A DNA stretch of 64,000 nucleotides. It comes from Chelonoidis abingdonii. Its lineage: Eukaryota > Chordata > Testudines > Testudinidae. Positions 14,371 through 26,015 of the stretch are shown here, piece after piece. The position numbers and the translations under genes are program-made. Positions within the stretch are counted from its first letter, which is position 1. Every line of letters begins with the position of its first letter. A model generated the notes under the pieces. That model saw only the letters and a program-made list of their open reading frames with translations. It did no database searches and was not told the origin of the DNA. Location of the stretch: the NCBI RefSeq assembly GCF_003597395.2, contig NC_133778.1:18452979-18516978 (forward strand), read 5' to 3'.

Positions 14371-15661
14371 TTAAAGATTTGTGTATGTCCAGGTATCATA
14401 TCCATCCTTGTCCTTTGGAGTACAGTGCAGGGGGTACTGTACTTCAGCAGGGCTAAACTGCAGAGGGATCGGTGTTGAGTACAGTGGGTACTGGGAGTCT
14501 GCAGGGCTGGACTGTGACCGGGCAGGAGTGAAATCCAGTGGGTACAGACTGGAGCCAGGAGGTTGCTAAGAGTGTGTTGGCAGAGTCTCAGGGGAGCATG
14601 GGAAAGAGTTTTGCGAAAGCAGCTGGAGGGGAGAGCAGGCGCGGAGCTGCCCGGTTTGCAGTGCTAGTAGCGCAGGGAGCCTAAGAGATGCTCTTTGGCT
14701 TCGTTCTGGCATGCCACGTTCTTTTTTCAGTCCCTCTTCTCGCTGTCCTGCCACTCCTTCAATTCTTGTTTTTTGGCCGGGGAGTGCATCATGACATCAC
14801 ACAGAAAGTCCTCTTTAGTTCTTTGTGGCCGCTTTCTAATTCTGCGCAGCCGTTCAGCCAGCGATAACAAAGAGGGAAGCTGGGCTCCCAAGGTCATCTG
14901 TGAAGCCAAAATGCAACATTTTACAGAAGCAGTGTTGTTTGCAACACAGAGACCACTGATTCAGTGATTTAAAACACAGCCACTATTCATATACCTGTCA
15001 CTAACTGGCTGACCCCAGGCAAGCACACATGAGCCACAAGACCCCCAAAATGGTGAGTAACCACAGGGGCAGGGGAAATCAGGGTTCCAGGGCCGTACTG
15101 CACACTGGGCATGTGGTTCCTGGGGAGAGCCAGTACTGAGGGGGAGCCTTCTCTCCTGTTTGTGCTTCACCAAGCTCCGACTGCAGTGGCTGGCTAGTTT
15201 CCTCTGGGGTAGAGAAGCGCTCCTGGCTGCATGCAACTCTGACCTCTGAGTCGTCCTCCGCCTGTGTCCCCCTCCACATCCTCATCCAAGATTTCCTCCT
15301 CCTGGCTCGGTCCACTCTCGACTGGCATGTGAGCCACCGAAATATCCACACTGACCTTCGCAGTGGAGGTGGGGTCACCACCGAGTATTACATCCAGCTC
15401 TTTGTAGAACTGGCAGCTCATGGGCACAACACCAGAACAGTGGTTTGCCTCCTGTGCAGCTCCTTCACTTTGACCCTGCACTGCAGTGTGTCCTGGTCAA
15501 GGCCCCTTTCTGTCATGCATCATGAAATCTGTCCATAGGCATCAATTCCTATGGCTGGAGTGCAGCTGGGACTGGACAATCTCCTCTTCCCAAATACTGA
15601 TGAGGTCCAGCAGCTCAGCATTGCTCCAAGTGGAGGATCGCCTGGTGCGTGGAGCAAGCAT
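14371..15661 (-). pseudogene. Harbinger Myb/SANT-like DNA-binding partner, degraded
   Basis: This second Harbinger gene is read on the minus strand from an ATG at 15661 (MLAPRTRRSSTWSNAELL). The tryptophan-spaced Myb/SANT-like helix region follows (STWSNAELLDLISIWEEEIV), then a stop and frame disruptions. Recognisable later blocks are CQFYKELDVILGG, PVESGPSQEEEILDEDVEG, SLLSLAERLRRIRKRP, a charged tail with HSPAKKQELKEWQD, and a C-terminus DTWTYTNL ending at a TAA (14371-14373). The acidic middle followed by an Arg-rich segment and a tail rich in Pro/Ser/Gln is typical of these proteins. Known role: it brings the transposase to the nucleus and to the transposon ends. It converges on the transposase gene in the same element. 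No intact frame longer than about 95 codons remains. Confidence 0.82.
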
Positions 15662-16032
15662 GGTCACCTGGAAAGATGCGCTGAGACCACTGCACATATC
15701 ACCGAGCAAACAGGAAAGGGACTTTCAGAATTCCCAAGGAATTTAAGGGATGGGGCTCACGGTTGGTCACCTGAGGGCAGGGCAGTAGAGTTCAAACTGA
15801 TGACCAGAGAGGTGAAAACAGGCATTGTGGGACACTTCCTGGAGGCCAATTGTAATTGACCAGGGTGTCTACACTGGCACCACTGCGCTGTAGCCCCAGC
15901 ACAGAAAGCTATACACCTATTGTCTGAGTAGTTTCTGAGCACTGCGTGCCTTGGCAGTGTGTACAGCTTGGGAGTTACACTGCAGAAAGCTGCTTTACTG
16001 AGCAGAAACTTGCCAGTGTAGACAAGGCCTAA

Positions 16033-17575
16033 ATCATTAGTCTGGAATGGTTTCTCTTAGTTCGGACAATAAAAGTCAATGAAGTCTGTTTCACTTGCAG
16101 GTTCCCAGTGCTGCAATGTTTGCATTTTAACAAATAAACATTCTTCAGTGTTTTTTGTTTTTGCAAAAGTGTTTCAGAGGAATTAAAAAATAATTGGGGA
16201 AACATTCTGTTGTTGCTGCATTTTATAGGGCTAATGTTTTACAAAATTTAAACTTGGGTCCAATTTAAAGTGGACAGTGTCCCTTTAAAATAATAATTTC
16301 CTACGTACTGTTAAAAAGCAAGTTAATAGTTGTGATACAATCTTTATAACAGTTGGGACCAAATTCTCTGCTGATCTAATTCCACTGATGTCAATGGAAT
16401 TAGGACAGTAGAGAATCTGGCTTTTTGTATCTAGATGGTTGAAGTATCTGAAAAACGTCTGTGATTGAAATATACAGTACTGTATGAATGGCAATACCAA
16501 GGTAGAATAGTCTGAGCCAGACTAAGGCAATATAGGACCCCAGGCTCTATATAACACAGAGCTCCTCCATGGCCCTTCCTCCCACTCTTGGATGGTAGTT
16601 GAAGGGGGTCCCTGTCCCACTTCAGTGAGACAAAAGCAAAGGAACAGAGTTCCCTTCATTTGCCCTTTCCCTCACCTATCAGGAGCAGCACTCCTTTCTC
16701 TTAGGGCGGCAGCCAGGTGGCCCCCTGTACTTTGGCCAGCATGCAAGGTTTGTCTGCTTGGGTGAGTGGGCTGAGCTCACATCGCTCTTCTCCTGCCACA
16801 CGTGCTGGAGTAGTGTTGGCAGGGCCTCCCAAAGATAGGTATTCGAGTTAACATCTCAGTGAGGTGCATGAGGCAATTCAAACTTCTCAGAGCTGTTATT
16901 TCAGGCTCTCTGCAGACTCAGGCAGATATCACTGCATCAGCTATAGCCGAGTCCCTGAGTCACATCTGGAAGTTTTTCTCCTCCAACCATTGGGGCGGGG
17001 GCGGGGGTTGTTTTTGTTTCTTAAATTAACACTGAGATTCTATTACAATCACACGACCCCAGAACCTGGACCCTTGGGCACAGGCCTATGTCTTAATTCA
17101 GCTCTGGTTATAGATTAAAATTTGCTCAATTTTTTGTCTATTTTTGTCAGTGTTTTAATCTTATTCAACACAAACATTCAAACGATAAGGAATAAAATAT
17201 AAATTTCCAACATTTTGTATTAATGGCAACTACGTGTCATCCCAAAGGATTTCATACCAGTTGTCCCTCAGGGATCTCTCTCACCTCCATGTAGTTCTAT
17301 GTAACAGAGACCAGCAGGAGGGATTATTTCCAAGCAAGATGTATAGTAAACTGAAGATATACACCAGTATATATGCTGTACTGCCAACAGCACAAATTCA
17401 ATCTTTGCCCGGAATTGTTGGAATGTTTGGCCAAAAATGTCAGCAGTTTATGTTGGAAGTATCCTATTCTCAGCCCAGAAACCTTGTTGCAGAATAGGGA
17501 TTGCTAGTGCTGCTCTTTCCCATTCCCATTTAGTGAGGAGATTAATGAAGAGGTAAGGAGTCAGGTTAAGATCTC
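16033..17575. other. Non-coding stretch with one palindromic MITE
   Basis: No gene seen. A 62-bp imperfect palindrome (16359-16420; CCAAATTCTCTGCTG at one end, its inverted copy at the other) belongs to a class of short palindromic repeats with a central CATTGACTTCAATG-like core, frequent in sauropsid DNA. Confidence 0.5.
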
Positions 17576-17719
17576 TCTTAGTGTGTCTCTCATCTCCGTG
17601 CTCGATATTGAGAGCAATCCATTGAATGTAGTGTTAAAAAGTTCATGCATGGAGGAGAAGGGTTTCAGCTGCAAAATTTCCACAGGGATGCCTCTATGTC
17701 ACACGACAGCTTTGCAACA

Positions 17720-17880
17720 GTAATATGCCTTCATGACCATGAGACTAGACAAATATAGTTCTCCCTCAGCAGAGCTCCTCCAGTGCTTGCAACTTGTGCA
17801 GAATAGAGCTGTATATTTGTTCACTGATGTGAGCAGCTGTGATGTCACACCCACCCTCTGTTCTGTACAGCCTGGGGCTA
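17720..17880 (+). pseudogene. LINE reverse-transcriptase fragment (L2/CR1-like group)
   Basis: One frame reads RLDKYSSPSAELLQCLQLVQ then NRAVYLFTDVSSCDVTPTL. This matches the conserved block after the polymerase core of L2- and CR1-type LINEs (R-L-D-Y-C-N, then LQ-LVQNRAARL, then D-ITP-L). The usual LHWLPV continuation is lost. It is a short, old remnant, and clade assignment is uncertain. Confidence 0.6.
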
Positions 17881-18707
17881 GTGCTGTGGTGGTGCGATTT
17901 ATGCATTCCCCTCGCCCCCTTGCTCAATGCTGTGCCTAAAAGCACATGCTGGCCTTTTAAATAAAGGAAAGTGCTAGTTTTTAGGAGCTCACTCCTGTAT
18001 TGTGCCTTCTAGCTGCATGTCATTTCCAGATGATATTTACCTCCCTACAGTTTTCTACCACTGTTTTCCTTTGTTATTTTATACATTACATGTTTCATTA
18101 ATTGTTCAGTTTACAGATGTATTTTTGGCTGGTACCATCAACACTTTTATTTGCTGTAACTTGGCCAGTGTCTATCCATGTACTTCTTTTAATGAATAAT
18201 ATCATTTTTAAAGTGAAAGAGTTGCCAAACAGCATAACTGACTGCGTTTTTTGAATAGGCTGTTTTTATCTAGTCTTATTTCTTTATAAATAATTGTTTA
18301 TTTTCCTTTGTCCCTTTTTCTCGTGGCTCTGTCATACCATCTGATGATAAAATCTAGACATGATAAAACAAGAGTTACTTCCAGGTGCATTCCTCCAAGG
18401 GGGAAGGATTTGTTCCGAGTGTGGAAGGAACGTAGGCTCCAAAACTAATGTTAGCGCAGGTACTAAAGAGAGAGGAGGTTCTAGTACCGAAGACACAGAT
18501 CCACTCCTCATCTATCAGCATTTCCTGAATGCAAACTGCTTCAGTCTCTGCAAGGAATGGAAAGTGCACAGTAGAAATGAAAGTTGCTCCTGCTTTTTCT
18601 GGCGGGAATACCATCAGTGTCTAAAAGGAGCAACCTGGCATAGAGCGACTATTCCCATCCCTTGACCCACAGAATCCTGGCTATAAAGGGTTGGCTTAAG
18701 GGGGCAT
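17881..18707. other. Non-coding stretch
   Basis: No gene, clear repeat or structural RNA recognised. Short open frames at 18360-18665 (plus) and 18375-18614 (minus) overlap each other and resemble no protein I know. Confidence 0.4.
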
Positions 18708-19939
18708 TGTGACGATGTGGTTCCGGCGGGACCCAACTGAGAGTGCCAAATCAGGACCAATTGCTCAAACAGGGCAGTCACAGCCCAAGGCTGGGGTTTT
18801 TCCACCTCTAAGGCAAACCAAACCAGCCAAGACAGAAAATGACTTTGTGTCACCTTCTGGCTAACCGCAAGTCACACAAGCAATTTCCTTAGACATCCAG
18901 TCTCCCAGTAGCACCACCAGTCACACGTCCTGGGGATGAATGGTTATGAAAACAACACCCAGTAAAGAAAAGTTCTCTCGATCCCAAGGACCAAGCCCCA
19001 GACCCAGGTCAAATATGTTTATTAGAGAATATTTAAATAAAGATGTTTAGCGTGTCAGTCATTAGTCATCGGGGGCAACATACAGAGTATGGGGGACGCT
19101 GGTATTTGGTTATGGGTTAGTATATGTACATACAGTTGTAATGTTTCCCCTTCGACCGCACGGATGGTGGTGCTGCAGTGTTTGTTCTACACATCAGAAT
19201 CTTACCCACAAATCACGCTGTTGCCAATCCTTTAGAATCTAAAATCTAAAGTTTATTTCATAAAGGAAAAAGATAGAGGTGAGAGCTAGAATTGGTTAAA
19301 CTGAATCAATTACATACAGATAATGGCAAAGTCCTTAGTTCAAGGCTGTAGCAGAGATGAAGTAAACTGCAGGTTCAAATTGAGTCTCTGGAAGAACATC
19401 CCCACTGGGATGGGGTCATTCAGTCCTTGTGCAGGCTTCATTTGTAGCAAGTCCCTCCAGAGGTAAAGAAGCAGATTGAAGACAAAAAATGGAATGAGCT
19501 CGTTCACCTTATATTGACTTTTCCAGGTGTAGAACAACTCCTTTGTTCCTACTGTGGAAAGTTACAGCAAAATGGAGTTTGCGTCACATGGGCCAGTTTT
19601 TGCTCACTCCTAGTCAAAGGGATATTTGCTCCTCTCAATGGTCAATTTGTGTAGTGATGGTCCTAATGGGCCATCGCGGCTAAGCTGAGCTGACACAACT
19701 AGTCTGGGTGTCACCCAGACTGCAGCACCAATTTAAATACAGACAGTATACAGCCAATACTTATAACTTCAACTACAAAAATGATACAAGACATACAGAC
19801 AGCATAATCATAACCAGTAACCCGTAACCTGGTCTTAGACACCTAATATGACCCCCTTTACATAGGATTTGGTGCCACTACAGAACCTTGGTTGCAACCC
19901 ATGTTCTATATGGTCCCAGTTTATATTAATAACGTCACA
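18708..19939. mobile_element. Solo LTR of an endogenous retrovirus or related LTR element
   Basis: This 1.2 kb block begins TGTGACG and ends CGTCACA, a perfect 7-bp terminal inverted repeat, and is flanked by a perfect 5-bp duplication GGCAT (18703-18707 and 19940-19944). An AATAAA signal lies near 19034. No gag, pol or env similarity is present inside, so this is an LTR left after recombination between the two ends. The 5-bp duplication is compatible with several retrovirus-like or Gypsy groups. Confidence 0.85.
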
Positions 19940-19944
19940 GGCAT

Positions 19945-20605
19945 CTGAAAGGAAAAGAGTTAGCATGCCGCACTGCCTTCACTCCCTTCGTTTTTACAGT
20001 GGTTTGCCCACCTCCACACCTCCCAATGGAAAAGAGCATGAGCCCCCTGATTATTTGTTCATTTCACTTGCTCTGCCCTGTTGCTCAGCTATTCCCAAAG
20101 GTTGTCTAGCTTGGCACTCTTTTGCCTTCCCTTAAAAAGTTTTCTTCTATTTCATTTTTGCTGATTTTTTTTTCCTCCTAAAATCTCAGACAAATGTTAT
20201 ACTGTCCTTTGCAATTTAAAACAGAATCTGCTACAACCCTTGCTCTGATAAATTCAGCCCAATCCAACTCTAGCCATTTAAGAAACCAAACCCAATCAGA
20301 TACACCTTTAAAAAATACAGTTAAATGAGGGTTTAAATGCAGCCCATGGGAAGGGAAGTTTTGTAACATCACTCAAGTTCAATTCATTCCAGAATTCATA
20401 CCTACACTAAAAATGGAACTGGGATTGAAAGCATTGTAAGGAGCAGCACTGCCTATTAACAAAGCCATCTGGGACAGGCCAGCTAAAACATTCTGCCTTT
20501 CCTTCATCCTTTTACCAGGTACACTCCCAAGCATTATCCTTTCCCCACAAGGTCTCCATTTCTTGTACATATCCAAAATATTCCAGCTATAATTTCTAGG
20601 CCTCC
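19945..20605. other. Non-coding stretch between two LTRs
   Basis: AT-rich sequence with no recognisable gene. It may be older repeat sequence, but no termini are visible. Confidence 0.4.
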
Positions 20606-22140
20606 TGTGACAAACAATCTAGACCTGCCCTGTAACCTGGGGTTCCTTGCAACGCCTATTGTTGCATCTCCCAACATGGACCTCTCACAAACAGCTTGCC
20701 AGCATGCAGGTCACTCTCAGAAGTGTCTGTGTGTAACTGCAGCCTGCCAGTCACACCTGGCTCTCACCAGCCTGGATTATACTGCAGGGAGACCCCAACA
20801 CACTCCCAGGCCTGGATTCCCCTCCAGAAATATATATCATGTACTGCTCAGCCGTCTCCTGGACAGTACAAATATATTAAGTCAGTTATTCCTTCAAGGG
20901 AATAATATACACTACAGTTGATTACCTTAAATAGAGCTATCCAGGCACTGTAACCTAAACACACTGGATTAAATAAAACAAGCTGTTAACTACAAAGAGA
21001 TTTTAAGTGAGTACAAATAATGAGGCATAAAAATCAGAAATGGTGACAAGAAAAATAAAGATAAAATGCTCTCCAGTGCCTAACTTAATCTATATTAGAT
21101 TCAAGCAAAGTTTCTTACCACATGCTTCCAGCCGCATTCCTGACCAAACTCTTCAGGTCAGGACCCCTTCCTCAGAGTCCAAAGGGTATTTTCTTTGTCT
21201 TCTCAGGTGTAGAGGCTGAGATGGGCAGGGAGAGAGAGAGAAGAGTGTCTTGGGGTGTTTGCCCCTCCTTTTTAGAGGCTTTTAGTCCTTTAAAAAGCAT
21301 TTACAGCTGAGAAGCAGGAGACATGCAGTCCGTTGGAGGAAGGACCATGCTGTTTCTTGCTAAAATGCTTATCAGTTTGTCCCTGCCCCACTTCCTTGCC
21401 AAAGACTCCCCACTTGATGGGTGTTGGCCTGTTAGTTTTGTTGATACCTGGCTGGGGCGTTCAGCTTGCCCTTTGTCTTTGAGAAACTGGTTTAATCACT
21501 CCCCAGACTTATCTGCGAAACCTGCTTCAGTCATACTTTCAGTTTATGTTCGTAACGTTACATATAATGTTGCTATATGCACTTTGCCATGATATTACCA
21601 TTCAGCAAGGCACGAGTTTTCAAAAGATACCTCATAAGGCATACCTTGCACAAAAATTATTACAATCATTTACAGCGGCGGATTAGCCACTGGGCCAATC
21701 GGGCCTGTGCCCAAGGGCCCCAGCCAAATGAGGGCCCTAGAAAAATGGGCGCCCCTGTGCCCCGACCTGCTCTACCCACCCGCCAACCGCTTCTGCTGGG
21801 AAGGTGGGTCAGGGCGCAGGGGCTTACCCCACTCCACCCACCCAGCACTCCTGCTGGGGAGTAGGACAAGCCTCTGTGCCCAGACCTCACTCTCTGGCAA
21901 GAATGCTGGGTAGGAGCAAGCTGGGGAGCGGGAACTGCAGGTGGAAGGGGTGGGGAGGGCCCCCCACTTGCTCTGGTCCAGGGCCCCTCAAAACCATAAT
22001 CCGCCACTGATAGTGTGTATGATTTTCAAGCTTTGGGTGTAAATTAACCAATAAAGTGGTGGTCTGGTTAAAACACATACCACATGTCCTTGCTTTTTTC
22101 CGTGTACGGTGAACACACCAAAGAGTTTCTGACAACAGTT
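20606..22140. mobile_element. Second LTR-like element, interrupted by a hAT insertion
   Basis: It begins TGTGACAAACAATC, and its style is that of the neighbouring LTR (Cys/Pro-poor, CT-rich blocks, no coding capacity). The 3' limit is uncertain; the LTR-like text continues past the hAT insert to at least about 22020 and perhaps to 22140. The phrase CCTGCCCTGTAACCTGGGGT (near 20627) recurs near 58228, pointing to a dispersed family. Confidence 0.5.
21673..22009. mobile_element. hAT miniature element inside an LTR
   Basis: The ends are CAGCGGCGGATTA and, reversed, CAGTGGCGGATTA, a 13-bp terminal inverted repeat with one mismatch. The 337-bp interior is GC-rich with GGGCCC blocks just inside each end. 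The flanking 8-mers (ATCATTTA and ATAGTGTG) are only half matched, so the target duplication has decayed. The overlapping open frames on both strands are an effect of GC content. Confidence 0.8.
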
Positions 22141-24257
22141 TCTCTCACTTCTCAATCTGCTCCAATGGACAATTCTTTTTGCCTTCACTAGGGGCCCGAA
22201 CCCTTTCCCAGTGAAGTGATTGAAGAGTTTGACAGGGATATCATAGACTCTTCCAAAACCGTCTCTTCTCAAAACTGTTGTGACATTGCTGACTCACTGT
22301 CAGTCTCTCCTGGAGCAATTTAGCATCAGCTCCCTTAGCTTCTAAAACCTATAACCTTAGAACACTAGACAATTTAAGGGTTCTTCACACAATATTGAGA
22401 GGAGGGACAAATGGGAAAAAACAAAACAAAACACATCCCTCCCCCTGTTATCTTCCCAAAAAACCACTGGCTATTTTATTGGATAGTAGGGTCAAGGCAA
22501 AGGTGAATGTAACATCTGATGTCTTTGAAACAGACAGGATGAGAAGATGGAATCTAGAATTGGGGAAAAGAGTATAGGTCATGCTTCTCTAAAAAAAAAC
22601 CTAAAGGGATTTGCATAAAATAAGTCAAGACTATGTCCGTATAAACAGAAATGTTAAGCAGTCCCAAGAGTACCTGGTGCAGTCTGTTAAGAGCAAAAAG
22701 TGCACACGGCTGTAATCTCTAGTTTGTAAGTAAGACCTAAGACTTATTAGTGCAATATACAACAATAATATTTTGTAATTGTAGTTCAGAGTCTCTTATT
22801 TCAAGGTGCTAAAACATACTGCAGCAATTAACATATTTAGTCTTATACCAGCCCTAGATCAGTATTATTCCCATTTTAGAAATCGGTAAAGTAAGGCACC
22901 CAGAGGTTATGGCCAACATTTTTAGTTATATCAATATCAAGTGTCTCAATTGCTGGATGGTCAATGTCAGATGTAAAGGGCCCTGATTTTCAGAAGGGCT
23001 GATCCCCAGCAACTCTAAATGACGTTTTGGTGCTCAACACCCCTGAAAACCAGCCTACAGGTACATAAAATTAGCCTCTCCCTAAACGGAAGCACCCGAA
23101 ATTGTTGTAGACTCTTGGAAATGTGGCCCAAAGTGGTTTATACACAGTCATACAGCAAGCCAGAAATAAAGCCATGTACAGAACCCAGAAGTTCACATTT
23201 TAGGTCCTCTGCTCGAATCACTAGACTACTTTTGTATCACAAAAAGGAAGTTTTCACATTAGCGGTGAGAACAGATTGCCACCCTGACCAGAATCTGCAT
23301 TAAATGGATTTGAGAATGCTTCTTTCTCTCTTGATCAGCCTTACCGAGTAAAAAGCACCCTCTGATTACACGAGAAAAAAACATTTTTTACTTATTTTGC
23401 TGGTTGTTTCATGTTACTTTCCTTATTTTAAAATACAGAATTTGATTCTGTCGTGCTATTTTTTTTTTATATTTGGATTCATTATTCAATAGCTTTGAGC
23501 AATGAATAACTATTTTTTTAAAATATTGTGAAGTAATTTTATTGGTGTTTTTAGATGCTTTTCAGTTAATTTGACAAAGTGTGAAATTTGCCATTTTTTA
23601 TGATAACTAGCTCATGAAAGCTCTCTCTTTCCCCATGATTTACACAGTATGGATTTTCCATTGTAAGATTAATAATTAGTTTTTCATCTGTTTCCACACA
23701 AATTATTGTGGTGTTATGGAGTGCAGAAGCTATAATTCATAGACTGAACTGAAGTTAATATTATGGTCATTTAAGTGTGCATTCCTGCATGGCATGGAAT
23801 GCTTTCTACAAGATGCTGAGCACCATCAATGCCTACTGATATCACTCCGTACTCTGCAGGGGCACCAGGCCTTCATGGTGTGTTTAAAGTTTTTGTACAA
23901 TATGTGTGGATGTGTTTAGATCTATTTTATTCTAACTCTATATAAAATCAAAGTAGAGTCAACTGGAGACTACAGGGTTGGTTTTCACTAGAAGCTGACA
24001 TACTTTGTGTACTCCTCTTCCCTGCACCTCCACACTTTCTACAAAACTTCTCTTGTGATGGGAGTGCTTCTGAAATTTTAGGGGCCAAAATGCATTTTTG
24101 CTGCCATCTATTGCTGTTAGCCTTGTAGCTCCACCATAGCTAAGATGAAGTGAGCTGGACTCTGTTCCTTCTTGTTTATCATCCACAGAAGTGTGTGCTA
24201 AGTCAAATCAGGTGCATCTGTGCAAATCTTATTCATGGTTCTAAAATTCCACAGGTG
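22141..24257. other. Non-coding stretch with short MIR-like and palindromic repeats
   Basis: No gene seen. A MIR-like remnant (about 22862-22915, with another piece at 23140-23230) shows the words CCCATTTTAGAAA and ACAGCAAGCCAGAAATA. A palindromic repeat spans about 22979-23055 (GGGCCCTGATTTTCAG with the inverted CTGAAAACCAGCC). Confidence 0.45.
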
Positions 24258-24265
24258 TCCCTGAA

Positions 24266-24637
24266 CAGGGCTGGCTTTAGGAAGTGCGGTGCCCAATTTA
24301 AACAGTTTCAATGGAGCCCTGGCAGGGATGACTTCAAAAAAAACAACATGTAAAAAAAAAAGTGGGGCTTGTATTCTGAGTCTTTGGCGGCAGTTCGGTG
24401 GTGGGTCCTTCACTTGCTCCAGGTCTTCAGTGGCACTGAAGGACACACTGCCGAAGTGTCGCTGAAGACCCAGAGTAAGCGAAGGACACGCCGCTGAAGT
24501 GCCGCTGAAGACACAAGCACCAACAGGTAAGTAAAGATTAAAAAGGTGCCTATAACACAGGAAGGGTTTCTCCCTGGGCGCGGGGCCCTCTTAGGTGTGG
24601 GGGCTGATTCGGTGGAATAAGCCTAAAACCGGCCCTG
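24266..24637 (+). mobile_element. hAT miniature element, copy 1 (left arm of composite)
   Basis: The left end is CAGGGCTGGCTTTAGG and the right end, reversed, is CAGGGCCGGTTTTAGG. Internally it has the GAAGTGCGG and CCCTGGCAGGGATGACTT words also seen in copy 2 and in the element at 32016-33473. The middle holds GGCGGCA / CGCCGCTGAAGTG blocks typical of the family. It is non-coding. Confidence 0.85.
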
Positions 24638-26015
24638 CCTAAGGGTAGGGCACTTGGAGCTAGGTTCAGGGTTCCTATGCATAGAGTTTCAAGCCCTAGG
24701 GGTACGGTTCCTAAGGGTAGGGTACTTGAAGCTAAAGTTAGGGTTCTTATGGGTGGGGCACTTGGAGCTAGGGTTAGGGTTCCTAAGGGTAGGGCGCCCC
24801 ACCCTAGGCTTAGGGTTCCTATGGGTATGGCACTTGGAGCTCGGGTTATGGTTCCAATGGGTAGGGCTTCCCGCCCTAGGATTAGTGTTCCTTTGGGTAG
24901 GGCACTTGGAGCTAGAGTTAGGGGTCCTATGGGTGGGGCACTTGGAGCTGGGGTTAGGGTTCCTATGGGTAGGTCGCCCCGCCCTATGGTTAGGGTTCAT
25001 ATGAGTAGGGCACTTGGAGCGAGGGTTAGGGTTCCTATGGGTAAGTCACTTGGAGCTAGATTTAGGGTTCCTATAGGTAAGGCTTCCCTCCTAGGGTTAG
25101 GATTCCTATAGGCAGGGCTTCCCGCCCTAGGGTTACGGTTCTTATGCGAAGGGTACTTGGAACAAAGGTTAGGGTTCCTATGGGTAGGGCACTTGGAGTT
25201 AGGGTTAGGGTTCCTATGGGTAGGGCTTCCTGCCCTAAGATTAGTGTTCCTTTGGGTAGGGCACCTGGAGCTCGGGTTAGGGTTCCTATGGGTAGGGCAC
25301 TTGGACCTAGGGTTAGGGATCCTATGGGTAGGGTGACTCACCCTATGGTTACGGTTCCAATGGGTAGGGCACTTGGAGCTAGGGTTAGGGTTCCAATGGG
25401 TAGGGCTTCCCGCCTAGGGTTAGGATTCCTTAGGGTTTGATACTTGGAGCTAGGGTTAGGGTTCCTATAGGGAGGGATTCCGGCCCTAGGGCTAAGGTTG
25501 CTAAAGGTAGGGCAGTTAGAGCTAGAGTTAGGGTACCGATGGGTAGACCGCCCTGCCCTAGGGTTAGGGTTGCGAAGGGTAGGGCACTGGGAGCTAGTGT
25601 TAGAGTTCCCATAGGTAGGGCATTTGGAGTGAGGGTTAGGGTTCCTATAGGTAGGGCACTTGGAGCTAGGGTTAGGGTTCCTAAGGGTAGGGCACTTCGA
25701 GCTAGGGTTAGGGTTCCTATGGGTATGAAGCCCCGCTCTAGGATTAGGGTTCCTAGTGGTAGGGCACTTGGACCTAGGGTTAGGGTTCCTAAGGATATGG
25801 CACTTGGAGTTAGGGTTAGGGATCCTATGGATAGGGCTTCCCGTCCTAGGTTAGGGTAGCTAAGTGTAGGGCACTGGGAGCTAGGGTTAGGGTTTCTTTG
25901 GGTAGGGCTTCCTGCCCTAGGGTTAGCTTTCCTAAGTGTAGGGCACTGGGAGCTACGGTTAGGGTTCCTAAGGGTAGGGCTTCCCGCCCTAGGGTTATGG
26001 TTCCTAAGGGGAGCG
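24638..26015 (+). repeat. 36-bp minisatellite with embedded TTAGGG telomere-like units
   Basis: There are about 38 tandem units of 36 bp, each built on AGGGTTAGGGTTCCTATGGG plus TAGGGC and a 10-base tail. The tail has two main types, ACTTGGAGCT and TTCCCGCCCT, interspersed along the array. The G-rich strand is the plus strand throughout, and GGGTTAGGGTT occurs in most units. Because 36 is a multiple of three, frames stay open for up to 222 codons on either strand; these are not evidence of genes. Confidence 0.95.

Larger units (their letters stand above)
12141..16029 (+). mobile_element. Nearly complete PIF/Harbinger DNA transposon (inactive)
   Basis: The unit starts GGTATCTATACGGGCAG and ends CTTGCCAGTGTAGACAAGGCC. 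The reverse complement of the right end (GGCCTTGTCTACACTGG) aligns with the left end after a 3-bp gap. Both sides carry the 3-bp target duplication TAA (12138-12140 and 16030-16032), as expected for Harbinger. Inside are a transposase relic on the plus strand and a convergent Myb/SANT-like relic on the minus strand, the standard two-gene Harbinger layout. A 370-bp hAT miniature element is nested at 13674-14043. Both genes carry stops and frameshifts, so the copy cannot move itself. Confidence 0.88.

Noticed and set aside
15551..15859. Plus-strand open frame across 15551-15859 as a gene
   Set aside because: It is antisense to the Myb/SANT-like relic, which explains the sequence on the minus strand.
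24638..26015. Possible CRISPR array or chromosome end
   Set aside because: Repeats are directly adjacent with no unique spacers, and the array is internal with transposon sequence on both sides. TTAGGG runs are at most two units long.
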